A stretch of DNA of 64,000 nt from [Synechococcus] sp. NIES-970 (GTDB lineage: Bacteria > Cyanobacteriota > Cyanobacteriia > Cyanobacteriales > MRBY01): assembly GCA_002356215.1 (NCBI GenBank), contig AP017959.1:248001-312000 (forward strand). The letters run 5' to 3'. The notes beneath the pieces were generated by a model. It ran no database searches. It was not told the origin of the DNA and saw nothing but the letters and a program-made list of their open reading frames with translations. This document shows, piece after piece, positions 47,885-56,831 of the stretch. Positions within the stretch are counted from its first letter, which is position 1, and every line of letters starts with the position of its first letter. The position numbers were made by a program, and so were the translations under genes.

Positions 47885-49063
47885 GTGACAGAACTTTTAA
47901 TTGGTATTTTTAATGGCCTGAGTATTGGCTCGGTGCTACTTCTTTCAGCACTGGGGTTGGCGATCGCCTTTGGGTTAATGGGGGTGATCAACCTCGCCCA
48001 TGGGGAACTGATGATGTTGGGTGCTTACACAACATTTGTCGTACAGAATGTCTTCCGGAGTTTTGGAGAACCTTGGTTTAATCTCTATATTCTTTTTGCC
48101 CTCCCCATTGCTTTCTTGGTGACGGCAGCGGTGGGCTTTGGCCTGGAGCGGGGGGTGATTCGTTACCTCTATGGCCGTCCCCTAGAAACTCTGCTGGCGA
48201 CCTGGGGGGTGAGCCTGATTCTGCAACAGTTTGTCCGCAGTGTAAATTGGGCGATCGCCGCTGGGTTAACGGCCTTCTTGCTCAAAGATGTGATCCGCTG
48301 GCTTGTCTTAAAGGTGCTGAGTTGGAAATCGTTTGATCACGAAAAAATCCGCCATGGCTTCCAGCAATGGGCAATTCCTGCCGGGTTATTCCTCGGCTTT
48401 GGGGTGCTTTTTGGGATCAACCAGACAGCAAATACCACTTTGACCCGGCCTTGGTTCAGTGCTCGAAATGTGGATGTGACTGCCCCCAAATGGCTCCAGG
48501 GTGGTATTTCCTTTGGGACAGCCCAACTGCCTTACAGTCGAATTTTTATCATCGTCCTTACCCTGATTTGTTTGGCGGGGATGTATTGGTTTTTAAATAA
48601 ATCTAATTGGGGTTTACGCATCCGTGCCGTGACCCAGAACCGTCAAATGAGTGCCTGTCTTGGTATTCCCACCGCGAAAGTCGATGCCCTTACCTTTGCC
48701 CTCGGGTCTGGTTTGGCGGGGATCGCAGGGGTGGCGATCGCCCTGCTGGGTTCCGTGGGGCCGAATACCGGCCAAAACTACATTGTCGATGCCTTCATGG
48801 TGGTGGTGGTCGGTGGTGTTGGGAATCTGTTGGGGACAATTCTCGCCGCCATGGGCTTAGGGATCATCAACTATCTGATCGGTTCAGGCACTTTTGTGAC
48901 CCTATTTACAAAAATGCAAGCCCCTGACTTTTTCACCGAGATCGCCAGTTTTTTTGCAACCACCAGTATGGCGAAAGTAATGGCCTTTGCGTTGATTATT
49001 ACCTTTCTTCAATTCCGTCCGGCGGGACTTTTTCCGCCCAAAGGAAGAACGGCAGAGCTGTGA
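47885..49063 (+). CDS. urtB: Urea ABC transporter permease UrtB
   Basis: A membrane permease of the LivH type, 392 residues from the GTG at 47885 (TELLIGIFNGLSIGSVLLLSALGLA). The frame also runs back to a TTG at 47825, but the added residues (LDVSLEFFYAYCGECG) look unnatural. Eight or more hydrophobic helices are present. Signatures are FGLMGVINLAHGELMMLGAY and LGIPTAKVDALTFALGSGLAGIAGVA. The central ~60-residue insert is usual for UrtB. It works in the plasma membrane with UrtC as the translocation pair. Confidence 0.92.
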   Translation: MTELLIGIFNGLSIGSVLLLSALGLAIAFGLMGVINLAHGELMMLGAYTTFVVQNVFRSFGEPWFNLYILFALPIAFLVTAAVGFGLERGVIRYLYGRPLETLLATWGVSLILQQFVRSVNWAIAAGLTAFLLKDVIRWLVLKVLSWKSFDHEKIRHGFQQWAIPAGLFLGFGVLFGINQTANTTLTRPWFSARNVDVTAPKWLQGGISFGTAQLPYSRIFIIVLTLICLAGMYWFLNKSNWGLRIRAVTQNRQMSACLGIPTAKVDALTFALGSGLAGIAGVAIALLGSVGPNTGQNYIVDAFMVVVVGGVGNLLGTILAAMGLGIINYLIGSGTFVTLFTKMQAPDFFTEIASFFATTSMAKVMAFALIITFLQFRPAGLFPPKGRTAEL

Positions 49064-49153
49064 TTTCGATCGGTCATTGAGAGAGCCACCACCTAGTAAG
49101 TGCACTTTTTCTTGCCCCATAACTGACCCTAGACCCTTAAATCCAAACGAACC

Positions 49154-50329
49154 ATGATGAATGTTGGCTTAAGCCCACGGGATAAAAAACAACAGGCGAA
49201 AACAAGATTTTTCATTGAAGGGGGGATTATTTTGGCCCTCCTCATCCTGTCGATGCTGGTCTTGCCCCTCGCGATTCCGGCATTTCGATTGAAGTTAGTG
49301 GGACGGTTTTTAGCAATGGCGATCGTTGCCTTAGGCATTGACCTTATCTGGGGTTATACCGGGCTCCTTAGTTTGGGCCACGGTATTTTCTTTGCCTTAG
49401 GAGGTTATGCCTTTGCGATGCATCTCAGTTTGCAATTGCCCAATAATGCGATCCCCGACTTTTTCATGCTCTATGGCGTGAATGATCTGCCGTTGTTTTG
49501 GCAGCCATTTTACTCCTTGCCGTTTACCTTGATGGCGATGGTACTCATTCCTGGGGCTGTGGCGGCAATCTTAGGGTATCTGGTTTTTCGTAATCGGATT
49601 AAAGGGGTTTATTTTTCGATTATTACCCAGGCAGCTTTACTGGTCTTTTTTAATTTTTTTAATGGTCAACAAAAACTAATTAATGGTACGAATGGCTTAA
49701 AAACAGACACCGCACTTTTTTTTGGGCAACGGGTTGGAGATACGCCGATGCAAATTGCCTTCTATGAAATTACGATTGTGGCTTTGCTCTTGGTTTATCT
49801 GCTGTGCCGCTGGTTAACTAGTGGGCGTTTTGGTCGGTTGCTCATTGCGATTCGGGACGATGAAACCCGCGTCCGATTCACAGGCTATGACCCCACCTGG
49901 TTTAAGGTGGTAGTTTTTGCCATATCTGGGGCGATCGCCGGCGTCTCGGGAGCACTGTATACGGTACAAACCGGAATTATTACGCCAAATTTCATGGATG
50001 TGGGTTTCTCGATTGAAATGGTAATTGCCGTGGCGGTGGGGGGCAGAGCGACCCTAAGCGGTGCAATTCTCGGCACAATTTTAGTGAACTTTGCCCGCAT
50101 TTATTTGAGTGAAAATTATGAGGAGACTTGGCTCTTTTTCCAGGGGGCATTATTCCTCTTAGTCGTCACCGTTCTACCCGATGGTATTATCGGCTGGGGA
50201 CGGGACGTATTGTGGTTTCAAGTGCGTAAATGGTTGGGGATGGATAGCACGATTACCTATCCGGCGATCGCTGATGCCGATGACCCAGATCTAAACAAAA
50301 TCCAAGACCAACTCGTGACGAAAGAATAG
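49154..50329 (+). CDS. urtC: Urea ABC transporter permease UrtC
   Basis: A 391-residue LivM-type permease. A hydrophobic start (about residues 22-45) is followed by LIWGYTGLLSLGHGIFFALGGYAFAMHL, the family signature, and by ISGAIAGVSGALYTVQTGIITPNFM. About ten membrane helices are expected. Length fits UrtC. The start at 49154 is ATGATG, so the second ATG three bases on is equally possible. It pairs with UrtB and lies 17 bases before urtD. Confidence 0.94.
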   Translation: MMNVGLSPRDKKQQAKTRFFIEGGIILALLILSMLVLPLAIPAFRLKLVGRFLAMAIVALGIDLIWGYTGLLSLGHGIFFALGGYAFAMHLSLQLPNNAIPDFFMLYGVNDLPLFWQPFYSLPFTLMAMVLIPGAVAAILGYLVFRNRIKGVYFSIITQAALLVFFNFFNGQQKLINGTNGLKTDTALFFGQRVGDTPMQIAFYEITIVALLLVYLLCRWLTSGRFGRLLIAIRDDETRVRFTGYDPTWFKVVVFAISGAIAGVSGALYTVQTGIITPNFMDVGFSIEMVIAVAVGGRATLSGAILGTILVNFARIYLSENYEETWLFFQGALFLLVVTVLPDGIIGWGRDVLWFQVRKWLGMDSTITYPAIADADDPDLNKIQDQLVTKE

Positions 50330-50346
50330 GGGGCAACACTCATACC

Positions 50347-51105
50347 ATGGAGAATATCCTAGAAATCGAAAATATCACCGTCAGCTTTGATGGCTTTAAG
50401 GCTCTCAATAACCTCAATTTCACTGTTAAAAAAGGGGAACTGCGGGTGATTATTGGCCCGAACGGAGCGGGGAAAACAACTTTTTTAGATGTCATCACCG
50501 GGAAAGTGAAACCCACCATCGGCCGAGTAAAATTTAAGGGTAAAGTCATTAGTGGTCTCCCGGAACATAGGGTGGCCGGTCTTGGGATTGGGCGAAAATT
50601 CCAGACGCCCCGGATTTACCAAAATCTGACAGTGCGGGAAAATCTAGACCTGGCCTGTAGCCGCCATAAGAATGTTTTGAGCACGTTGTTTGGCAAAGTC
50701 CAAACGACGGAAAAAAATCAGATCCTCAGCCTTTTAGAAACCATTGGTCTCACCGATAAAGCCGATCTCCAAGCTGCCTGGCTTGCCCATGGGGAAAAAC
50801 AGCGCCTCGAAATTGGGATGTTGGTGGCACAGTCACCAGAGCTTTTGTTGGTTGATGAACCCGTGGCAGGCTTAACCGATGAAGAAACAGAAAATGTCGG
50901 TAATTTACTACTGGCTCTCGCGGAAAGTCATTCTTTAATTGTGATTGAGCATGATATGGAATTTGTGCGACAAATCGCCCGCCAAGTTACGGTGCTACAC
51001 CAGGGCTCCGTGCTCTGTGAAGGGAATATGAATGAGGTCCAAAATGATCCCCGGGTGATTGAGGTGTATTTGGGCGAAGATCCGAATGGCACTGCCCATG
51101 GGTAA
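50347..51105 (+). CDS. urtD: Urea ABC transporter ATP-binding protein UrtD
   Basis: A 252-residue ABC ATPase. Walker A is GPNGAGKTTFLD, and the ABC signature region reads WLAHGEKQRLEIGMLVA. Walker B is LLLVDEPVAGLTDEE and the switch His lies in IVIEHDMEFV. These match the LivG/UrtD subfamily. It energises urea uptake with UrtBC. UrtD normally works with a second ATPase, UrtE, but the next gene is larE and no urtE follows, so the partner must be encoded elsewhere or absent. Confidence 0.95.
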   Translation: MENILEIENITVSFDGFKALNNLNFTVKKGELRVIIGPNGAGKTTFLDVITGKVKPTIGRVKFKGKVISGLPEHRVAGLGIGRKFQTPRIYQNLTVRENLDLACSRHKNVLSTLFGKVQTTEKNQILSLLETIGLTDKADLQAAWLAHGEKQRLEIGMLVAQSPELLLVDEPVAGLTDEETENVGNLLLALAESHSLIVIEHDMEFVRQIARQVTVLHQGSVLCEGNMNEVQNDPRVIEVYLGEDPNGTAHG

Positions 51106-51191
51106 TGGGTGCTAATGGAGGGGGATGGCGATCGCCCCTAGCCAGAAAATCCATAAAACAATCTGTTAAGATTGCAGGCTAAACCTTTGGG

Positions 51192-52073
51192 ATGGGCACA
51201 GAAGTTATGGTTTGGCAAGAAAAACTCGACGCTCTACGGGCTTTTTTTCGGGAAACAGAGCGGGCCTTGATTGCCTATTCTGGGGGAATTGATAGTACCC
51301 TCGTGGCGACAGTAGCCCATGATGTTCTGGGCGATCGCGCGATCGCCATTACCGCTGTTTCTCCCTCCCTACTACCAGAGGAGTTAGAAGAAGCCATTGA
51401 CCAAGCCAGAGCCATTGGCATTGTCCATGAACAGGTGGAAACCCACGAGATGGATAATCCCAACTACGCTAGCAATCCCGTCAACCGCTGTTATTTTTGT
51501 AAAAGTGAGCTCCATGACACCCTCAAGCCCCTTGCCCTAGAACGGGGTTATCCCTACGTGATCGATGGAGTCAACGCCGATGATCTCCAGGATTATCGCC
51601 CCGGCATCCAAGCCGCTAAAGAACGGGGGGCGCGATCGCCTTTGGCAGAACTGGGCATTACCAAACTAGAGGTGCGCGAAATTTCTAAGGGATTAGGGCT
51701 TCCCTGGTGGGACAAACCGGCGCAACCCTGCCTTAGCTCTCGGTTTCCCTACGGAGAGTTGATCACCACTGAAAAGCTCCAGCGGGTTGGTCGATGTGAA
51801 GTGTATTTGCGCAAATTAGGTTGGCGATCGCTCCGGGTGCGCTCCCAAGGAGACACCGCCCGCATCGAATTACCCCCCGAACAAATTAAAGATTTTGTCG
51901 TCCAGGTAGATTTGGAGATCTTGGTGGCAACTTTTCAGCGCTACGGTTTTCTCTATGTCACCCTCGACCTTGAAGGCTATCGCAGCGGTAAGCTCAATCA
52001 AGTTCTCGACCTAAACGCTCCCCATCATCGGCAGGATCTGGGGACAAACCCCGCTATGATCAAATCCATTTAA
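51192..52073 (+). CDS. larE: LarE-type ATP-dependent sacrificial sulfur transferase
   Basis: A 293-residue PP-loop ATPase from the ATG at 51192; an ATG five codons downstream (51207, MVWQEKLDALRAFF) is an alternative start. It has the PP-loop SGGIDSTLVAT and the conserved NRCYFCKSELHD, whose Cys residues are the sulfur donors in LarE or bind a cluster in variants. It also has IDGVNADDLQDYRPG and PCLSSRFPYGE. LarE adds sulfur to the nickel-pincer nucleotide cofactor of lactate racemase-type enzymes. No larA, larB or larC is beside it, so the acceptor here is unknown. It lies 86 bases after urtD and may have its own promoter. Confidence 0.88.
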   Translation: MGTEVMVWQEKLDALRAFFRETERALIAYSGGIDSTLVATVAHDVLGDRAIAITAVSPSLLPEELEEAIDQARAIGIVHEQVETHEMDNPNYASNPVNRCYFCKSELHDTLKPLALERGYPYVIDGVNADDLQDYRPGIQAAKERGARSPLAELGITKLEVREISKGLGLPWWDKPAQPCLSSRFPYGELITTEKLQRVGRCEVYLRKLGWRSLRVRSQGDTARIELPPEQIKDFVVQVDLEILVATFQRYGFLYVTLDLEGYRSGKLNQVLDLNAPHHRQDLGTNPAMIKSI

Positions 52074-52103
52074 TTCCACAGTTTTTTTAATTTCACAAAA
52101 ATA

Positions 52104-53741
52104 ATGATTTATTCCCGGCAATTTTATTCCGCAGCGGCGATCGCCCTTTGTTTTGGCTCTTTACTGATTGGCTGTAATCCGAATCCTAGCAGTACAAACC
52201 CAGGTAGCGAAACCAGTACGGTCGCCACCGACCCGAATAATCGTCTGACCCTAGGGACAACCGCCAGACCAAGAACGATTGATCCCGCTGACAGCTACGA
52301 AATTGCTGGCCTAAACATTATCTATAACGTTACTGAGAGCCTCTATACCTACGAAATTGGCACTACCGAGATTCAGCCCCTTTTGGCCACTGCCCTGCCA
52401 ACAATTAGTGATGATGGCCTCACCTATACCATTCCTCTGCGAGAGGGGGTGACCTTCCACGATGGGGAACCTTTTAATGCGGCAGCGATGAAATTTTCCC
52501 TGGATCGCTTTATTCAAAACCAGGGCAAACCCTCTTTTCTGCTGGGCGATATCATCGATACCATCGAAGCCACCGGAGACTATGAACTCACCATCACTCT
52601 GAAACAACCCTTTGCTGCTTTTCCGGCTCTCCTCGCCTTTGCCGGAGCCAGTGCCGTTTCTCCTGCTGCCTATGAAATTGGGGAAGGCGCCTTTAACCCG
52701 AACCAATTGGTCGGCACCGGTCCCTATCGCTTGGTCACCTTTGGCAGTGATAGCATCACCCTCGATCGCCATGAAGAATATTGGGGAGAAGCGCCGAAAA
52801 ATGCTGGGGTAGACATTCAAATCTTTAGCAGTAATGCGGCGAACCTTTTTAACTCCCTCCAAACTGGGGCCGTTGATATTGCTTACCAATCCCTCGAACC
52901 AGAACAGATTACCAACCTCCTTCGGGAGGCAGAAGCAGGACGGATTCAGGCGATTGAAGCGGAAGGAACAGCGGTGAATTTTATGGTGCTCAATCGCAAC
53001 CAAGCCCCCCTTGATCAGCTGGAGGTGCGTCAGGCGATCGCCGCCCTTCTAGACCGAAATTTAATTAACGAACGGGTGCTCAATGGCCAAGCTGACCCCC
53101 TATATAGTTTAATTCCCACCTCGTTTCCTGCCTCTGAGCCCCTATTCCAGACCGCCTATGGTGATGCAAATATTGAACGTGCCCGGGAACTCCTCACAGA
53201 AGCGGGCTTTACCCCCGAAAACCCCGCAGTAATCCCCCTGTGGTATCCCTCCGGCTCCACCGTGCGGGGAATTATCGCCACCACTCTCCGGGAATATGCG
53301 AACCGGGAGTTGGGTGGCTTACTGCAGTTTGAGCCTAGCAGTGTCGAAGGGGCGACCTATTTTCAAAATATTGCCCAAGGCATTTATCCCGCAGCCTTGG
53401 GGAACTGGTATCCCGACTTTTTAGACGCTGATAACTATCTTCACCCCCTCTTAAGTTGTGAGGTGGGAGCGGCAGAAACCGGGTGTGAATCAGGGGCATC
53501 CCAAAACCAAGGCTCTTTTTATTGGAATGAGGCGATGAATCAATTAATTAGCGCCCAACGGACAGAAACAGACCCCACAAGACGCCTTGAAATTTTCACC
53601 CAGATTCAACAGCAAATGGTTGAAGATGTGCCTTACATTCCAATGTGGCAAGGGAAAGAATATGTATTTGCCCAAACTGGGTTAGCCGGTTTGACAGTAA
53701 ATCCGAGCCAAAGTTTACCCCTTTGGCTTGTGGAAAAATAA
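52104..53741 (+). CDS. Family 5 (peptide/nickel-type) ABC transporter substrate-binding lipoprotein
   Basis: A 545-residue binding protein. The signal peptide ends LCFGSLLIGCNPN, a lipobox with the lipidated Cys near residue 24. The mature protein has the SBP_bac_5 signatures TLGTTARPRTIDPADSYE, LREGVTFHDGEPFNAAAMKFSLDR, GTGPYRLVTF and DVPYIPMWQGKEYVF. It would feed oligopeptides, or in some members nickel or other ligands, to a Dpp/Opp permease. No permease or ATPase genes are adjacent. It follows larE by 30 bases, so the two may be co-transcribed. Confidence 0.9.
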   Translation: MIYSRQFYSAAAIALCFGSLLIGCNPNPSSTNPGSETSTVATDPNNRLTLGTTARPRTIDPADSYEIAGLNIIYNVTESLYTYEIGTTEIQPLLATALPTISDDGLTYTIPLREGVTFHDGEPFNAAAMKFSLDRFIQNQGKPSFLLGDIIDTIEATGDYELTITLKQPFAAFPALLAFAGASAVSPAAYEIGEGAFNPNQLVGTGPYRLVTFGSDSITLDRHEEYWGEAPKNAGVDIQIFSSNAANLFNSLQTGAVDIAYQSLEPEQITNLLREAEAGRIQAIEAEGTAVNFMVLNRNQAPLDQLEVRQAIAALLDRNLINERVLNGQADPLYSLIPTSFPASEPLFQTAYGDANIERARELLTEAGFTPENPAVIPLWYPSGSTVRGIIATTLREYANRELGGLLQFEPSSVEGATYFQNIAQGIYPAALGNWYPDFLDADNYLHPLLSCEVGAAETGCESGASQNQGSFYWNEAMNQLISAQRTETDPTRRLEIFTQIQQQMVEDVPYIPMWQGKEYVFAQTGLAGLTVNPSQSLPLWLVEK

Positions 53742-53766
53742 CCAATTATGTCGACAAAAAACTAGC

Positions 53767-54015
53767 CTAGGACTTGGTCTCCTCTTCAGGGAGATCAAGG
53801 CTCTTGCGGGTATGTTTTAGGGTTTTCCAAAGATTTTTAATTTCTTTATACGCTTGCTGGGAAGATAACTTGCCATTGGTTTCGAGGTTGCAGATAAAAT
53901 TGACCCGCTGGGCAAACTCCTGGAGATTGGCATTAAAGAGGACATTTTCTACTTTGAAGTCGCCCCGATAACTTTCGAGGGGATATAAAAATTGATCTTT
54001 TTCGGATTGAGACAT
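53767..54015 (-). CDS. Small conserved cyanobacterial protein (82 aa)
   Basis: An 82-residue soluble, charged protein of unknown function, MSQSEKDQFLYPLESYRGDF. It is helix-rich, with VLFNANLQEFAQRVNFICNLETNGKLSSQQAYKEIKNLWKTLK. I recall short proteins with this FNANLQEFAQRV pattern across cyanobacteria. No domain is assigned. It is convergent with the binding-lipoprotein gene and lies 230 bases downstream of rpsN on the same strand. Confidence 0.75.
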   Translation of the reverse strand: MSQSEKDQFLYPLESYRGDFKVENVLFNANLQEFAQRVNFICNLETNGKLSSQQAYKEIKNLWKTLKHTRKSLDLPEEETKS

Positions 54016-54160
54016 GGCGATCGCCTGGGGTGAATTTTACAAAATTTCAACAATAAAAAAAGGCCAAAGACGACTCCAGTGTAACGAAAGAGTTTTCCTA
54101 AAGATGGTGTGAAGGACTGCTTTTTCCAGAATTTGTTCTCACCTTAACCTCGCCATAAAA

Positions 54161-54190
54161 AAAGGTAGAGCAGCGCTCTACCTTTGGAAA
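54161..54190 (-). terminator. Rho-independent terminator of rpsN
   Basis: On the minus strand AAAGGTAGAGC pairs perfectly with GCTCTACCTTT around a three-base loop, followed by T-rich sequence. It lies about 60 bases after the rpsN stop codon. Confidence 0.9.
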
Positions 54191-54245
54191 TATATTTAAA
54201 AAATTTAGGGTCAGTCGTTTTGATCCCTGGTCATCGGCGCTCGGC

Positions 54246-54548
54246 TTACCAACTGGACTTAACCACACCGGGGAGGAGTCCTTGGTGGGCCCATTCCCGT
54301 AGAACGTTACGACACAGGCCGAAATCACGGTAGTAGCTGCGGGGTCTGCCAGTGACTTGGCAACGGTTCCGCATCCGAGTGGGGGAGCTATTACGGGGGA
54401 GGTTTTGGATTTTGCGGTGAATTTCGAGCTTCTCAAGGGGATCTGCTGTATTTGCAAAAGCTTCCTTAAGGGCAGCTCTTTTTGCGGCGTATTTTGCCAC
54501 CGTGAGAGCGCGTTTCTTGTCGCGCTCAATCATTGATTTCTTTGCCAT
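54246..54548 (-). CDS. rpsN: 30S ribosomal protein S14
   Basis: A 100-residue protein, the long zinc-free form of S14, from the ATG at 54548 ([20 protein letters not shown]). It ends [41 protein letters not shown], the conserved C-terminus. It binds 16S rRNA in the 30S head. Unlike in many bacteria it lies outside the large ribosomal protein cluster, as is usual in cyanobacteria. A strong terminator follows, so it is monocistronic. Confidence 0.97.
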   Translation of the reverse strand: MAKKSMIERDKKRALTVAKYAAKRAALKEAFANTADPLEKLEIHRKIQNLPRNSSPTRMRNRCQVTGRPRSYYRDFGLCRNVLREWAHQGLLPGVVKSSW

Positions 54549-54689
54549 GAAATTTAGTCTAAGAGTTCGATATAAAGACAGCATTCTCTATCATAGCCTA
54601 AGTGACCGAGATTCCTATCCCTCCTAGGGGAATTCCTGGCGATCGCCTAGAATGAAAGCTTTGATCTTTGCGCCAATTTATAGGTGGTT

Positions 54690-55325
54690 ATGGCAACTCT
54701 GGGAACTCCTTTTTTGGGTTTAGCGCTCCACACAACAACGCCCCAGTTGGGATTAAGCATAAAAAACATCACGACGAAGGAACAGCACACTGCGGTCTGG
54801 GATTTGGGCCGGGGGCTCTCGGCAGAACTCCACTGCTATCTACAAGATTTTATCCAGCCCTACCATTGGCAAGATGTGGCTTTTTTAGGTGTTGCGAAAG
54901 GGCCTGGGGGCTTCACAGGAACTCGTTTAGGGGTGGTGACGGCCCGTACCCTCGCCCAACAATTGGAGATTCCTCTCTATGGCATTTCTACTCTAGCGGC
55001 GATCGCCTTGCGAGTTGCCCAAGATAATCTCGATCAAGCGATCGCCGTTTATTTGCCAGCACGACAGGGGGCCGTGTTTGGGGCCATCTATCAAATCACC
55101 ACCACAGGGGTTAAATCGCTGGTGCCAGATCAGCTGTTTACCCCGGAAGCTTGGGCCGATTGTCAGCAGAACTTCGCTGATTTACAGGTGATTGAGCCGC
55201 CGGAAACCCTTGGTGATACTGCTGCAGAAATTTTGAGTCTGGCCCAACAGCAATGGCAGCTTGACCCCCAGGGGCCTTGGGGGGCAGTGGTGCCTTTCTA
55301 TGGTCAGCACCCTGTTCATCGGTGA
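54690..55325 (+). CDS. tsaB: tRNA threonylcarbamoyladenosine biosynthesis protein TsaB
   Basis: A 211-residue ASKHA-fold protein from the ATG at 54690 (MATLGTPFLGLALHTTTPQ), with TAGGTGG just upstream; a GTG two codons earlier is an alternative. The motif KGPGGFTGTRLGVVTARTLAQQL is the TsaB signature. It partners TsaD and TsaE to make t6A37 in ANN-decoding tRNAs. Its stop overlaps the start of the next gene (TGATG), so the two are co-translated. Confidence 0.95.
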   Translation: MATLGTPFLGLALHTTTPQLGLSIKNITTKEQHTAVWDLGRGLSAELHCYLQDFIQPYHWQDVAFLGVAKGPGGFTGTRLGVVTARTLAQQLEIPLYGISTLAAIALRVAQDNLDQAIAVYLPARQGAVFGAIYQITTTGVKSLVPDQLFTPEAWADCQQNFADLQVIEPPETLGDTAAEILSLAQQQWQLDPQGPWGAVVPFYGQHPVHR

Positions 55326-55936
55326 TGGCAGACCACTTAATTATTTTCACGCGCTATCCAGTACCAGGCCAGACCAAAACTCGCTTAATTCCGGCTTTGG
55401 GGGCGGCTGGTGCTGCCGATTTACAGCGACAACTCACAGAACATACCCTCAATACTGTCCAAACCCTGGGGGATCTTGATATTTCAATCTATTTTTCCGG
55501 CGGTAATGTTGAGCAAATGCAAACTTGGCTTGGGGATCAATGGCATTACCAAGCTCAACAGGGAAAAGATTTAGGCGATCGCCTGATTCATGCTTTTCAA
55601 GCCAGTGAAGACCAAGGCCATACCAAAACCGTGGTGATTGGTATCGACTGCCCAGGAATTACCAGGGAAATTCTGACGGCAGCCTTTGACAAACTTGATT
55701 CTGCAGCTGTTGTCCTCGGCCCTGCTGTGGATGGGGGTTATTATCTAATCGGCCTACATCAGAATATTGCTGCACTGTTTACGGATATGCCCTGGGGCAC
55801 AGCGACGGTTTTCCAGGAAACCCAGACCCGTTGCCAGCGGCTAGATTTAAGCCTTGCCCTACTGCCCATGCTGCAAGATATTGACTATCCAGAAGATTTA
55901 GCTGTTTGGGAACAGATTACAAAAGCTGCTGAATAA
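55325..55936 (+). CDS. TIGR04282-family glycosyltransferase
   Basis: A 203-residue protein from the ATG at 55325, overlapping the tsaB stop by one base. It begins MADHLIIFTRYPVPGQTKTRL, the signature of the TIGR04282 arsenosugar-type/nucleotidyl-like glycosyltransferase A-fold. It has IGIDCPGITREIL, VVLGPAVDGGYYLIGL and MPWGTATVFQET. Its substrate is unknown. The gene ends 20 bases inside the convergent fructosamine kinase gene. Confidence 0.9.
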   Translation: MADHLIIFTRYPVPGQTKTRLIPALGAAGAADLQRQLTEHTLNTVQTLGDLDISIYFSGGNVEQMQTWLGDQWHYQAQQGKDLGDRLIHAFQASEDQGHTKTVVIGIDCPGITREILTAAFDKLDSAAVVLGPAVDGGYYLIGLHQNIAALFTDMPWGTATVFQETQTRCQRLDLSLALLPMLQDIDYPEDLAVWEQITKAAE

Positions 55937-56786
55937 TTCTCTTGGTCTGACTGCCATAGCCACCCCCAAATAGGTTGAAGTGGTTCAGCACATGGTAGAG
56001 GTTGTACAAATCCCGGCGATCGCCATAGCGAGAATCCAGAGGCCAAACCTCGTTATAACCCTGATAGAAGCTGCCAGGAAAGCCGCCAAATAATTCCGTC
56101 ATCGCGATATCTACCTCGCGATCGCCATAGTAGGCCGCCGGGTCAAAAATGATTGGTTCCCCTGCCGCTGTCACCGCCGCATTCCCTGACCAGAGATCCC
56201 CATGGACTAGGGACGGTTGAGGCTGGTGATCCCGGAGGAGATGGCGCACCCGGTTAATCACCTGCTGAGTTTCCGGAAAATCGCCCCCTTTGCGCTGGGC
56301 TAAACGCAGTTGGTAGCCAATTCGGGTTTCTGCCCAAAAAGTTGCCCAATGGTCTTGCCAATCGTTAATCTGGGGCGTCGAGCCGATGGTGTTCTGGCGA
56401 TCCCAGCCGAATTGATCTGCGGTACCCAAACGATGGAGTTGGGCCAATTGCTGACCCATTTTACGCCAAGCATCGTTACTACCGCCCCCGAGGTCGATCC
56501 ACTCCAATGCAATGTAACTGTGATTTTGGGTTTCGCCCCAACAGATCGGCGTAGGTACGCGAATTGTTGCGGTTGCCCCCATCTGCTGGAGGGCCAGGGC
56601 TTCGGCCGCAAACATCGCCGTTTGATTGGGCTGGTTCAACTTGACGAAATACTGTTGCCCGTCCCCCTGGAGACAGTAGCCCTGGTTGATGCAGCCGCCC
56701 CCCACAGAACGCTGTTGCTCGATCGCAAAAGGGTGTCCGGTGGTGGTGGCAATCTGGGCGGCGATCGCCTCAAAGGAATTCCGCAT
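55917..56786 (-). CDS. Fructosamine kinase family protein
   Basis: A 289-residue kinase. It starts MRNSFEAIAAQIATTTGHP and has SVGGGCINQGYCLQGDGQQYFVKLN (nucleotide and substrate region) and the catalytic loop SLVHGDLWSGNAAV. Metal binding is at IIFDPAAYYGDREVDIAMTELFGG. The family phosphorylates ketoamines formed by protein glycation and starts deglycation. It is related to APH kinases like the one at 29 kb but is a distinct branch. The coding ends overlap the glycosyltransferase gene by 20 bases. Confidence 0.94.
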   Translation of the reverse strand: MRNSFEAIAAQIATTTGHPFAIEQQRSVGGGCINQGYCLQGDGQQYFVKLNQPNQTAMFAAEALALQQMGATATIRVPTPICWGETQNHSYIALEWIDLGGGSNDAWRKMGQQLAQLHRLGTADQFGWDRQNTIGSTPQINDWQDHWATFWAETRIGYQLRLAQRKGGDFPETQQVINRVRHLLRDHQPQPSLVHGDLWSGNAAVTAAGEPIIFDPAAYYGDREVDIAMTELFGGFPGSFYQGYNEVWPLDSRYGDRRDLYNLYHVLNHFNLFGGGYGSQTKRIIQQLL

Positions 56787-56831
56787 GACAGGGTTAGAAG
56801 CTTGGCGTTGATTTTTTGAAACAGGTAATGT

